Shown: piece after piece, positions 34,070 to 45,640 of the stretch | Layout: each line of letters opens with the position of its first letter | Position numbering within the stretch: the stretch's first letter is position 1 | Assembly: GCA_023213395.1 (NCBI GenBank) | Contig: CM041465.1 | Span: 109,933,741 to 109,997,740 of the forward strand | Direction of reading: 5' to 3' | DNA: 64,000 nucleotides | Origin: Cycas panzhihuaensis | Lineage: Eukaryota > Cycadophyta | Program-made: the position numbers and the translations under genes | Notes under the pieces: generated by a model | What the model was told of the DNA's origin: nothing | Database searches by the model: none | What the model saw: the letters and a program-made list of their open reading frames with translations, nothing else

Positions 34070-36787
34070 TGGATGTGCATCTACGGGATAGCTACCTAGC
34101 TAAGTAGGAATAATGAGGGTGATCAATGGCTCTATCGGGTGCAAATAACAACCTATGAGCAAGGTAAATACCACACAGGGTACCCTGTACACCGAAGCGC
34201 AAGTTTGGGACCTGCGGATGGTACCTAGCTAACAAAAGGTGGTTCCCTACTTCCACTAAGAAAAGAGGAGGTAGAAGAGTAGCTAGGATGGATCTTAAAG
34301 AAGGGTCCTCCCACCCTTGGATGGCTAGAAGGGAAGGGAGGAAAACCCTCAAGGGTTCCCCATAGCAGAGGGAAATAAGTAGGTGAATAACCTACGATTG
34401 AGGCTCTGTTGGTTGCTCAGATGAGCGGAGGAAACCAAGGAGAAATGTGAAGAGTAATCAAGAAGGGTGAGGGTGCCAAAGGCACATAAGAAAATGGAGC
34501 AAAACCAATGCAAGCTAAGATGACAAGGGCAAAGCTCACAAACTAAAAGGAAAAGGTTGGGAGGAAGGTCTTCCTAAAACCTTTTCCTACAATATATGCA
34601 ATGTACAAAGGTGCTAAACTGAATGTAAACCAAGAGAACAATCAATTTTATTTTTCCTTTCAAGTGATCTAATTACTACCATGCAAGATCTTCTAAAGGA
34701 AAGAGAACAAAAATGAAGCGAAGGCACATACCTGGAATGGAGATGTGATCGAAGCAGCAACATTCCCACAAGGTGTCCAAGATCGCTCCATGAAGCACGG
34801 CGAAAGAGAGGGGTCGCGGTAGGGTGAAGCGTAGGGCTTCCTTACCTTCCCCAAAAGTGACACTAGAGTGCCAAGAAAGAAAAAAGGATAGCAATAACAG
34901 CAAATGAAGTGCTACAATAAATATGAGTACATACACTTACCTGAGAGGGAGGAAAAGGGATGAGTCCTTTATGTCCTCCATGTACCTGCAAGTAAGTGCA
35001 AATATCCCTTTCCGAAGAAAGGATGTTAGCAACACCAAGTGGAATCCCAACAACACATGTATATATATACCAAGAGCAAGCCTTTATACATATATGTTAG
35101 CATTCATGAACCACAAGATTGCAACAACAAACTAAGATGAAAACTATCCAAATGAATGGTAGATAAGTTGGTAAGCCTCATAGTGGCCCACCTCCCGCAA
35201 AGAGCAACCCTACCTTCTCTCAAGAATCCATAAGGCAGCGAGGATAGGGCTGTACAAAGGGCTGCAAATGGAGACAACAAAAGTGCAAGGAAGCTCAAAG
35301 AGATCCTCAGCAAACTAGAGTGTTATGGGAAGCAAACTGGGTTGTCGAGAGTAAGGTTGAGCTAGGAACAAGTAGCTAGGGCTTATGCGTTACCCAAATG
35401 GAGGATATAGGCATGCAAATCAGCATTGTAATAGGTGCAAACGTTGATTTCAGTAGCTAGAAATAGGCTTCTAACCCTTAGCCCCACTCTAGGAGTAGCA
35501 CGGGGGCAAAGAGGAAGGTTTGGAGGGAAGAAGCCTCTTAGGGAGAGTGAGGGTAGTGCAGAATCCACCCAGCTCTATCCCAAACCTTATGCAACCCTCT
35601 TTGGTGCTGTCTTGGGTGTGAAATGTAGGAAAAGAAGTCTAAATAGTAGGGGAAACAATCCAAGATAAAGGCAAGAAGTAACCTCCAAAAATAAGACAAG
35701 ACAAGCTAGTGTAAACCATACAAAACTTAGCATAAACTGGGTAAGGAAAGACCTTAAACCAATAAATACCTTTTGGAGAAGATGGGAGGCATTTGCCTCT
35801 ACCAAAACCTACTAAGAAGAGGCTAAGAAATCTAAAGAAAAAGCTATAGAGCAGCAGGTATGGAGTCCTTACTAAGATGGCTGAAGGAAAGTCCTGCACT
35901 TGAGATCGCTTGATGGCTACCTAGGCAAAGAGGTCCTGGAAACTCTTCAAGGAGGCCCTCTCCAAGGTGTGCAAGGGGCTATGCAGATGTCACAGCTAAT
36001 CCAAAGGAGAGATGGGTGCTGGAGAGTGGTTGCAGGTCCTGGAATAATAGTGGAGCAGAAGGAGATAGTAGACAGTAGGGTGTTTTTCCTTGTTGATTCT
36101 TCTAAAATGAGCCCAAAAGATCCTAAAAATGAGTTGGGTAAGACTTAAATACCTAGCCCCAACCCTAATCGAGTGATTAGGGCTTGGCTAGTGGTGAGTT
36201 GAGTCACGAGACACATGAAAATTTCGTAATGAATGCAAGAATTACCATGGTAATTTTTAAAAACAAGTCATGACAATGCATCACAGAACTTCGCAAAGAT
36301 TACCAGAACTTCGCGGTACCATGAAATCTATCGTGGTGCAGGACCAAAGGCCAAAACTGGCCTAAATAACTAGCCTAGGCTGTGGACCAATGACCTAGGA
36401 AGCTGACAGGGGGCAGGCCCACCTGCCCAGAGGCAGACAAGCAGACAAATGAGCCATAGGAAGCAACAATGGGACTCAAAGGTGCAACAAGTCAACCAAA
36501 CGATGATGGGTCATCACACGGGTGAGCATGACATGAATCAAATGGGTCTTAAGGTGAGTAGGGTAGAATGCAGGAAGTGATACAGCCACCGGGGTGTCAC
36601 ACTCACTGGGAATGTGCCCCCGCTATAGTCGTCATAGGCTAAATGAGCGTAGATGACACAAAACCATCTATGAAGATGTAGTATGCAAGCAAGTATTCCT
36701 CACAAAAGAAAATAACAATAAGATGAGAAACATACCTACACTTACCTGAGTCGACCACTCTGTATCCATTCCTGGAAGCTGAAAACA
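34070..36787 (-). repeat. 3' LTR of gypsy C
   Basis: On the plus strand it runs from TGGATGTGCATC to GCTGAAAACA, so TG…CA on the minus strand. It carries the inverted-repeat module at 36,277-36,340 and a TATTTAAG box on the minus strand at 36,153-36,141, followed downstream by an AT-rich patch at about 35,058. Confidence 0.92.
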
Positions 36788-36800
36788 CTACCCCCTTAGT
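36788..36800 (-). promoter_or_regulatory. PPT of gypsy C
   Basis: On the minus strand CTAAGGGGGTAG directly precedes the 3' LTR start TGTTTTCAGC. It matches CTAAAGGGGCAG in A. Confidence 0.8.
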
Positions 36801-37131
36801 AGTAGAGCCTCACCGCTCAGAAGCATGGTGCGATAATGAATGCTGGTAACACAACTGTCAGTAGCACATTTGTATGTAGATATATAAATCAAGATCATAA
36901 CAGTAGTCAAGGGTGCCAGCGAGCGTCGTGGCAGAACGTGTGGATATGAGGACAGGGGCAGAGGCAACATAGGGGGTGTATATGCGCCACGTAGGAATCG
37001 AATGGACATACGAAGGATGAGGGGGCTGCCCCCCATCACAAAAGATGCAAAGAGATATGTATGATCCAGTAGAAGAGATGAGTGAATAAAACTAGTAGTC
37101 ACCATAGTTTAACCTCATTAGTGGCTAGGTT

Positions 37132-37623
37132 TCAGAGGTGCAAACAGATCACGAGAAGATGAGCATGACAGCCTGGGACTCGGCAAGAGAGTGACTACAC
37201 GAGTCTCAAGGACGGTCAGCAAGGAGAGGAAGGCGGCACTAAAGGATGAGGCGAACGAGACTATCTACCTCAGCGTTGAGGGCTTGAGGAATGTGTCAAA
37301 TGTCGATGACCGAAGCAAGCCAAAGAGATCCGCAACAAAGTAAGGGCTCTCAAGTGAGGGCATCGCACCTCATAAACTTGGGTGAGATGGGACACCACAA
37401 CCTAGGAGTCACAAAGAAGAACAATTGATCCATGATGGAAATGGAGAGCATTTGTGAGAGCTTCAATGACAACTGTGTACTTAGCTTCATTATTGGTAGC
37501 CTCTGGGAGGAAGACCCCAAAGCGTAGGAAATCATATCCGGAGGGGCTGCGAAGGATCCATGTAGTGACAAAAGGTCCAGGGTTACCGCGACCTCTACTG
37601 TCAGTAAAAATGTAGAGAGACAT
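37132..37623 (-). pseudogene. Free-standing archaeal-type RNase H (aRNH), copy C
   Basis: The minus-strand ATG at 37,623 gives MSLYIFTDSRGRGNPGP, then PEATNNEAKYT (Glu of the EY motif changed to Lys) and LLCDS. A CAG-to-TAG stop comes next, followed by VVVSHLTQVYEV. The frame stays in register for 164 codons and ends at TGA 37,134-37,132, the place where A and B also stop. The Asp of FTD and of CDS remain; the last acidic region (RHLTHS…) is diverged. The ATG just before the first catalytic Asp is conserved in all three copies, so it is the best start, although an upstream ATG at 37,701 is also in frame here. Confidence 0.8.
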
Positions 37624-38155
37624 GGGTGACACAAAGTCCTGGTAATAATAAATAATAATGGAGTGAAAAAGAGGCTTGAAAGATAAGTAATAAATGGCCA
37701 TGAAGGGTAGGAGGACCTAGTAATGAGGCTACCCAAAGACAAGAGCAAGCTATCCGACCACTACCTAAGAGCAGGCGGAAAAAGACACCCTAGGGTACCA
37801 AAGGTTACTTCGGGAAGCAAAACATGCCCCTGGATAGGGGAGCATTCCCTCTGGAGACTCTAGGGGCAGAAAAGAGCTACAAAAACGGGTCCAGGACAGT
37901 GAAACAAGCCAAACGAGTATAATCTCATGCATGCACGGGGGTGGTACATAAAACGAGACAAAAGGACCATGCAAAAAAGTGCAATGACAAGGTGCCATAA
38001 ATGCACTTACAAGAAAGAGTGAAAAGGAAGCTATACGAGTGCAATGGGAGACAGGTCTAGAAGACAAAGGTGATCCAGGAAACAGGATGGTCCAGACGGC
38101 TATCACGAGAGCAAAAATGGAGATAGTAGCCATCGGGATCCCCGCCTATATAAGG
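37624..38155 (-). promoter_or_regulatory. aRNH leader and TATA box, copy C
   Basis: The minus strand reads CCTTATATAGGC at 38,155-38,144, as in A and B, about 520 bp upstream of the aRNH ATG. The leader between is conserved as DNA, but its longest frame (37,765-38,133) does not persist in A or B. Confidence 0.5.
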
Positions 38156-38861
38156 AAATTTAATAGAAAACAGATTCATTTTCACCGACTCTCGAGAGAA
38201 TCCAGAGCCATTTCCTTACGTAGCAGAGCACTACCTGACTACAGAGGCACGCAAAGGGAGATTAGACCATTGGATCAGAGCATGGATATAGCCATCGAGA
38301 CCATCAGAGCAAGATGGTGACAACCAGGCTGGATCTAGTGAGTGGATCCTATGAAACCCATCCCATTTCAAAGTTTTAATTTTAGTGTTTTTTTGTGATT
38401 TTTATGTAGTTTTGGGCCCCATATAGGCAAATAGTGACCTCTTAGAGTCTGAATTGGACCCAGAAAGAGGGGGGACCTGGGCATTAGGCAGCCCTGGACC
38501 CGGTGGGCCCCACAAGGGTCCACCCATAAGGAATTCTTTTATTTTTTTTAGGTAGAAACCCCCCCCTTTTGGGGGGGTGCCGTTCGCACTGCGGCAAAGA
38601 TCGCGATGCTTCTATCTTTGCCGTGGGGCCTCAATCACCATGGGACCCGAGCTAAACTCTGCGATACCACAGAGTTTAGCGTGGTGCGAAGGCAAACCTA
38701 TAAAAAAAAGAAGACAGGGGGCCAGCAGGCCCTAAATCTTGATCAGGTAGAGCTAAGAGATAGCCGGAAGGGTAGAGAGCTGATGCGAGCTTGGTTTTGA
38801 CTAGTTTTTGTGGTGTTTGCAGGCTGTTATCACGGTAGGTAACCATGAGAACATAGGGTGG
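38156..38861 (+). promoter_or_regulatory. Divergent spacer with paired hairpins, copy C
   Basis: Two inverted repeats lie side by side: CGGCAAAGAT…ATCTTTGCCG at 38,592-38,623, and GCTAAACTCTG…CAGAGTTTAGC at 38,651-38,680. An outer pair TTCGCAC (38,583) and GTGCGAA (38,684) encloses both. A TATA-like CCTATAAAAAAAAG lies at about 38,697, and a TTTGCAG acceptor-like site ends at 38,822, 40 bp before the PMD ATG. The acceptor-like site also occurs in B (TTTATAG). This may hold the PMD promoter and a leader intron, but no donor is conserved. Confidence 0.55.
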
Positions 38862-40741
38862 CGATGCTTAGCTTCATCAAGATGATGTCCAGGGAGGATA
38901 AGGGGGTTCTATGGAGGTGTGGCCTATTGAAGGTCCTGAAGACACCTCAATACACATTGGACCAGAGACTGTTAGTTGATATAGTATCATATTGGGACCA
39001 GAGGAGGCACGTTTTCCACCTACCCCAGGTGGGAGACATGACAGTGATGTCGAGGGATATCAGGCAGATATTAGGAATACCGACGACTGGGAGGTTGGTT
39101 GCACTGGGAGTGTTGCCTAGCAATGAGGCAGTATATAGGGAGGCAACAATGTTTTTCATAGGGGTAGACAGATGGGAGAGGAGAGGGGTTCCTCTCTAGA
39201 CCATGGTTATGTCCAGGGTTCCTCACATGAGGAAGCTCATCACATTGTGCATTCTGTTCCAGATTTCCCAGAAACAGAACTATAGGGACATCCTTGGAGG
39301 ATGGATGGATGCAGTGCGTCATTGTGAGGCTGGCAAGAGGATGGATTAGGCCACCCTGATAGTGGTGAACCTCATCGCACAGTTGGATGTTATCAGGACG
39401 ATAGGTTAGGGAGGACTATCATATAGCACAGTGTTATAGTGTTGGTTCTTCGATCATTTTAGAGCAGTGGCACTAGCGGCGGGACCACACCCCATTGCAG
39501 AGTAAGCCCTGATGGTCCACAGGTGGCAGACTAGGCTAAGGGGGACAGAGGACTAGGCCCATATTTGACGTTCAGTAGAGGCTACATCATTGGACCTCCT
39601 TACTATGATAGACCTCATAACAGACCCATATAAAGAAGTGAGGTGGGACAGCGACGACGAGGCAGGGGGAGCTGAGACGCTCCCACGGGACAACGATGAT
39701 GGAGATAGAGGAGATGGGGCCAGCCCGTCACAACCTGCAGGGGAGGCAGGCTTGTCAGGGATAGCAAGAGGAGCAGCTAGGCCATCCGGGACTACCAGCA
39801 GAGAGGTAGGCCCATTAGGGGTTGCGGAGGAGAGCAGGGGGCCAGTGACAAGGGCCCACAGGCTAAGGATCATGAGGAGATCCATAAAGGTGATAGTTGA
39901 GCCAGTCCCAATGAGGAGAGAAGCTCAGGCAAAGGAGGTACCTACAGAGGAGATACCAGCAGCTAGCGGAGAGCCAGGAGTGAAGGCTATTGCATGGGCA
40001 GAGGAGCCAGCGGCTGCGACAGGTGAGACATTACCTCCTCATCATTTGATAGCCAGATAGATAGTTTGATTTGGTTTTATTTTGGTATGCAGTTGGATAT
40101 ATACTGACATATGGTATGTTGGGTTTGCAGGTGCCGCAGAGATCCTGCAGTTAGTAGAGGCCATGGTGAGGTAGATGTTCCCTCAGGTATACGCAGAGGG
40201 GCAGCTACCCATCCAGGCAGAGGATGCACCTAAATCAGCAGGTGCCTACATGGCAGCATTCACCTTGTCGGCAAGGGTGAGAGATATATGGGCTGCAGAG
40301 TCCTAAGAGCATATAGCATTCAGGGGACGGATGCAACAAGAACTAGATGAGGCTCGGGGCATGTGAGATGCATTACAGAGTCGTGTATAAGCACTAGAGG
40401 CCCAGGGCATAGCCAAAGATGATATGGGGAACCATATCCAAGTGGTGATGCTAGAGGAGAGACTCTGAGGGATGGAGGAGAGTTTGCGCCTCATAGAGAC
40501 AGAGCGGGATCGTATCCAGGTGCGATATGATTGACTGGTTGAGGATATAGCGGTGTTGAGGTTGGCACAGAGCAGGACTCAGACCCATATAGTAGTGATG
40601 ACCCCAAGGAGGCCACCAGATGAGGGGAGCGAGGCAGGGAGCAAGGTAGGAAGACCCAGGAGGAGTCTTGGAGGGATGTGGTCCCTAGGAGAGGGATCAC
40701 ACAGACCAGGAGATGATACCCTAGGAGCAGGGTAGCAGTAG
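38862..40741 (+). pseudogene. Antisense PMD-like gene of gypsy C, two exons
   Basis: The ATG at 38,862 is preceded in frame by TGA, and the matching ATG is present in B. Exon 1 (38,862-40,022) stays in one frame for nearly 390 codons, interrupted by TAG/TAA/TGA that look like CAG/TGG/CGA decay. Near residues 52-64 it has HVFHLPQVGDMTV and then ILGIPTTGR, like the FHLP.GEMT…LGL..DG motif of plant mobile domains. CWFFDHFR follows near residue 200. The middle is acidic and Gly-rich. Exon 2 (40,131-40,741) encodes a coiled coil (RMQQELDEARGM, MLEERLXGMEESLRLIE) and a basic tail. It is opposite to gag-pol. The protein is not proven to be PMD; no profile search was possible. Confidence 0.65.
40023..40130 (+). 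other. Intron in PMD gene, copy C (108 nt)
   Basis: Donor ACAG|GTGAGACA and acceptor GGGTTTGCAG|GTGCC. Reading through meets a stop at about 40,060. Splicing keeps the frame (phase 1) into EILQLVEAMV, and the coiled-coil exon then continues in the same frame. The site matches those of A and B. Confidence 0.8.
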
Positions 40742-41373
40742 AGTAGGACACATGTATTTGATTTTAATAGGAGAAAGCATGGGCCTCTAGGGGGTCATAT
40801 ATATAGAGTCATATGATTGTAGCCCCCCTGCAAGGACACCGGCTTCCCATATGTATGACATGACATATGATTTTGATGTATATATATATATGGGGTAATT
40901 GGTACCCCATTTTGATATGAGATGATGTGTATATCATGTGTCACAGATGATATATATGTTTTGTTATGTATGTTATAGATGTTTTGTTATATGATGCACA
41001 TATTTCCTTCCATGCATGGCCATATATCTAATAGGAGCACATACGACCACCATGAGTAGAGGTGATAGATACATGTGGGGTTAGAAATAGGGTGACACGC
41101 ATGTCCATAGAGGAGCATAGCAGGATATACGAAGGAAATACCAAGTGAGAGGGGGGAGTAACGATACTCCAGAGCATCGTCCTAACTGGGGGATGCCCAA
41201 ATAGGAAGACAAAAGTCCCAAAAGGATATGGGAGCAAGGGTTCCGCGGGAGGAACCAGAAAGAATGAGAGAGGCTATCCTAAGTTGTCATTCCACCCGTG
41301 ACCAAGAAAAATAGGCACAACTTAAGATGGTAGTTTAGGCTCATTTCGGAGCGTGGGTGAAGTGATAGCGAGG
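40742..41373. other. Convergent intergenic region of gypsy C
   Basis: There is no gene. It lies between the 3' ends of PMD (+) and the integrase remnant (-). It has AT-rich TATATATATATGGGG near 40,880, the region used for the 3' ends in other copies, and is homologous to 3,580-4,310 and 48,400-49,138. Confidence 0.5.
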
Positions 41374-42364
41374 TCATGAGTAAAACTTCTTAAGGAATTT
41401 CCCATTAACAGCTTTCTCAAACTCAAGACCTTCTAGGGTGGCAATCCTATAAGCACCATTACCGAGGGTCTCGATAATGATGAAAGGGTCAACCCATCTA
41501 GGTTTGAATTTGGTCAAACGGTCATGAAGATATTTAAATTTGAGGACATGGTCCCCAGGAAACAAAGGACAGGAACAAAGATGTTTATTGTAGGTCCTTT
41601 GTGAGTGAGCTTTAGACACCAGGTTAGCTTGATAAGTGGCTAAACATCTCTCATCCAAATCTTCGAGGTCCAGGAGGCGAGCCTGGCGGATCGACTCCTC
41701 ATCGATGAGACCTCGAAGAGAGACTCGCAAAGAGGGAATCTCAACTAGGTTAGGCGCGGAGCCCGCTAAGTGCTTGAGCAAGGCTTCATCATCTTCGAAG
41801 TAATCTACCCCATGGATGACCTTACTCTGAACAGATGAAGTGCTAGAGGAAGTGGGGGCAACAGGACCGTGATGGTCTTCAGGTTACCCGACATCCTCGA
41901 CAGACTCTAAGGGAGAGTCAGGAAGGGACTCCTTGAAAGGAGTGAAAGGTAGTTCTTTGAAGCCATCACCCGTGGAGGGTGATGAAGAGGAAGAACTGAT
42001 GACATATGATTCAACACGAGCGATGACATACGACACATAGGAATGGATAGTCTCACCAATGAAAGAAGTTCTAGATGGAGCTTTAGGACGGGATTGGTGC
42101 GACCTACTGGTACAGAGGAAAGAGACGGGATGGAGATAATCTGCGTCCTCATCGTGTGACTCGTCATCACTAAATGAGGTGAGGTACCCGTAGCTCCCAA
42201 TTCCAATAGGAGTAAAACACGTGAGACTAGGAAAGGAAGATGTAGGATCTTCGTCATACGAATTAGGTATACTAATGGAGCAAGTCGAGGCGTGAGTAGA
42301 AGGGCCTTAACTTGTCGGATTGATAGGATAGGTTTATTTGGTAAGTGGGTGTTCACAGGGAACA
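41374..42364 (-). pseudogene. Linker fused in frame to integrase C-terminus, gypsy C
   Basis: On the minus strand the linker block …DEALLKHLAGSAPNL runs directly into VEIPSLRVSLRG, which belongs to the integrase C-terminal part (A has EILSLRVSL at about 3,220). The junction is at about 41,744, inside an open frame of 135 codons (41,781-41,374) that ends with LEGLEFEKAVNGKF. About 2.4 kb with RT, RNase H and the integrase zinc domain and core is thus missing. The upstream linker part, 42,365-41,907, is open in another frame. Confidence 0.8.
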
Positions 42365-43150
42365 ACCCTCATTCATCCATCATGGATGAACTTAAGTTGT
42401 CCCTAGAGAGTCGAACACATGGCTCCCATCTGGTCAAGCCATGGTTGACCTAAGATAAGGTTGTAGTCGACATCAATGTTGAGGACTACAACATCAACGA
42501 GGACAATCTTGCCCTCGAGTGTAAGTGGAATTGCAACAGATCCCAATGGGGTCTTTTCGCTACCATCATAACCTTGGCATCACCATGGAATAGGTTCCAA
42601 GGTAGAAATACCAAGCTCTTGTATGACACGCAAGGGCATGGCATTCACGAAAGAACCGTTGTCAACAACCATCCTTCGTAGGGTACAATTAGTTGTATCG
42701 ATGGTAATAGTGAATGGGAAGTTCCACTGACGTTCCCTTTCACATGCAGGATGAAGGTCCTTAGGATCAAAAGAAATAATAAGTTCACAACTTTAGGTGA
42801 TGCCCAAAGCGTGGACGGGCACATCACTCAATCCTAAAGCTTCCAAGAGGAGAGCCCACTGCTCAGGACAACTCCTTAAAACGTCCATCAAGGACATTCT
42901 TGCAGCGACAGTATGGAGTTCATCAACGATGGAGAAAGGCTTGCCTTTCACAGTAGGTTGGGTAAGTGCCCTTTGAAAATCGTAATGACCAGGATGCATA
43001 GGAATGGCCTTGGGAAAGAGAGGTACTTTTAGAGGAGGGTTCTCTGGAAGAGGATCAGAAGGAGTAGAGGAAGAAGCATCGGCTGCTTCTTTGGCAGCTT
43101 GAGACCAGGTAAGGGCATACGAAGGAGTAGCCTCAATCATTTGGATCACC
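42365..43150 (-). pseudogene. Gypsy C protease region
   Basis: The block IVDELHTVAARMSLMDVLRS (42,793-43,149) precedes the retropepsin-like segment. The active site VVDNGSFVNAMPL is encoded at about 42,667-42,630, with catalytic Asp at 42,663-42,661; the residue after Asp is Asn rather than Ser/Thr. The protease end (YN…LG…W) lies near 42,450. Stops are few. This is the best preserved protease of the family in the window. Confidence 0.75.
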
Positions 43151-45433
43151 TTCTTTCCCTTATTCTGGGACTGCGAAGGTGACGGAGTACGTCAGTTAGG
43201 GGAATGGGAGGAAGAGGACTAATCCCGGGCACCCTTCCCTTTATCGTAGGAAGGACAGGAATTTGGCGATCTTCCTCAGTTCCAGTTATTCTTGGATTGA
43301 GTGTCGCGATCACGTTCCCCATGCTTGGGGAACAGATCCTTGTGAACTGGTTGGTCTAAATTAGACCTTAAGGCCCATTTAGAGGAGGAGTCATGTCGAG
43401 GGGCATCCTTGGGATGCTAGGCCCTACAATGTGAGTCATCATGGAAGCACTCCCTATGAATGGAACACCACTTCTTCTCAAGTGAGGGATCTATCTTCCT
43501 CGCTTGAGAGGATTGGGCATTTCCATTCCTAAGGAGGGAAGCTTGGGTTGCTTATTGAATTTGTTTGTTAGATGTTGGAGATGAAGGAGCTTGTAACTTG
43601 AGTTCCTTCATCGTACATTCGAACGAACGTATAGCGGATGTGAGTGGATCTAAAGTCTTCTTAGTTAGATGAGAAGAGGATTTAGAAGATTGTTAAGGTT
43701 TAGTATCTTTGCTTGGAGGTGGTGCTTCACATCACTGTGAGGGCTTGAGAGGCTTCTTGAGTCCAGCCTGGATCACAATAGCCTCCAACGCTAAGCACTT
43801 TGCAATCGCAGAGTCGCATGTGGCCGCCCCCATTTTAAGGACTTCCACATGTACTTCGGGATAAAGTGCATTAACGAAAAGGTCTCTCTTTATCTCCTTG
43901 GGCAATGTGGCCTTAGTGGACTGAAGAAGGTCATGAAATTATCGCACAAAGTTACGATTCATCTCATCATGACCTTGTTTTAATGATAAGAGGGATTTCA
44001 TTCCACTCTCAAATGGGCGAGCTACATCAAAGTAGTTGATGAATTCATCCACCAATTGCTAGAATGAAAAGATAAAGTGGGCAGAGAGGCAATAAAACCA
44101 CTTAAGGGCATCACCCTGTAAAGATCATAAAAATAATTTCATTAAGATATGGTCGTGAGCCCAGTAATCAATACATGCTATAAAAAAACTATGCACATAT
44201 TTCGCTAGGTCTTGTGAAGAAGTTCTATCAAATCTAGGAACTTCGTGAGGATGAGGTGGAAGATTAGTGCTTAATGCCTCAATAGATAAAGGTGTTGATC
44301 TATAGTCCATGAAGGGAAGCACCCTTGCCTAGACTGTAGGATCAACGAATGATGTAGCAGGTAGTGACCAAGGAATGGACGGGGGTGGCAAACCCATCCC
44401 TCCTTGAGGAAATGCCTCTTGTTAGAAGGGGGCTTGAGGATAAGTGCCTTGAAAGGGAGTCGAGTTCCCTTGCAAAGGCACGACAAAAGGGACTGTGCTA
44501 GATGGCAGAAAAGGAGGGTGTGGAACCGGGTTTTGCCCATATGGGCCACCCGTAGCTGGGGCAATCCCATATAGGTGTAGCGGGTCCACTCCATAAGCTG
44601 GAAGGTGGTTCCCTTTACCCTACCCCCAAGGTTGAGAAGTGTAACCTGGGGGTATGTAAAAGGAAGGGCCAACAGGTTGGTTTTGAGGATATGTAGGAGC
44701 GGGTCCCACATGACTAGTGGCTGAAGAGTTAGTAGGACCCACAGGCCTACTAGGGAATGTATGTGCCACATTAGGGGATGGCACATTATCTTGGCTAGGA
44801 AAGGGTATGCTAACCTTCAACTGAAGGAAGGACTTATCACGAGAAGGTCTCGAAGCACTAGGACCGTGCCGAGGGATGGAAGGTACAACATTCGCCCCCA
44901 CGGTTGGTGTAAGGAAAGATCGAGACGAATTCGCGGGAATAAAAGGGTTACTGGTAGTAGGAGGGGCAAGCGCGAATGAAGAAGGTGACAAAGGAGCAGA
45001 TAAAGAGGATGCTCACGCAGAACATCTTCAAACCACCTAGGACATGATTGAAGGCGAGCCGCTTGAAAGAACTCGCTTATAGCTTCGACCATGTCAAAGG
45101 GGGGGTACCTACGTGACCATAAGAGGTGGATGGGACCTCAAATGATATAGACCCCTCAGGGCATTCCTCATAAGAATCACCAATCGAATGGTGAACCTCA
45201 AGAGAAAGCAGGTCTTCTACTGCATGGGTAGAAGGATGGATATCGAGTGGATGATATTGGTCGTCTGGGTAGAAAAGAGGATCTTCACCCTCTCGAGTGG
45301 ATCCTAGAATAGACATAGGGAATTTATGAGTTCCTGACGTGAATGCATGGTAGGCCCAATCGGAAGGGTATCCTTCCACAGTCGAATCAGAATCTAATGA
45401 TGGAATAGGACGATACCCGGGATCTTCTAACAA
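43151..45433 (-). pseudogene. Gypsy C gag
   Basis: The minus frame begins LEDPGYRPIPSLDSDS at 45,433, where only a TTG is available as start, so initiation is unclear. It continues through a Pro/Ser-rich N-terminal half (44,991-44,271, with YIPPGYTSQPW). The capsid domain is at about 44,250-43,850. Near 43,475-43,430 is the Cys-His box with CSIHRECFHDDSHC-like codons. It is interrupted by a few stops and a frameshift near 44,620-44,786. Homologous to gag of B and D. Confidence 0.75.
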
Positions 45434-45640
45434 TGGAGGTAAGCCACGTAAGAGACGAGAGAAGCGTCACATACAAAGCTAATCGAAACTTTAGAAGAAA
45501 GAAAGGGCGAGAAGGAGTGCATGTTGGGGGCTGCCCAATGATGGAAACGAAGTGGGATGAACCACAAGCAAGTAGCAATACCAACAGAAAAGGGGTGAAA
45601 ACTAGCTCCCTTACTAACAAGTCCCCAGTATGGTCACCAG
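45434..45640 (-). promoter_or_regulatory. PBS and leader of gypsy C
   Basis: Reading the minus strand from the LTR edge, CTGGTGACCATACTGGGGAC occupies 45,640-45,621. The candidate primer site starts TGG at 45,639. The rest is a leader of about 190 bp. Confidence 0.55.

Noticed and set aside
35587-35899. Hydrophobic minus-strand frames in both LTRs of C (also 47,043-47,378) resembling membrane proteins
   Set aside because: They lie in LTR DNA, are hydrophobic because of T-rich pyrimidine tracts, and their ends and frames differ between the two LTRs.
38862-40741. The extra gene as an envelope-like ORF
   Set aside because: It is antisense to pol and lacks a signal peptide or membrane segment; motifs fit a PMD-like protein with a coiled coil better.
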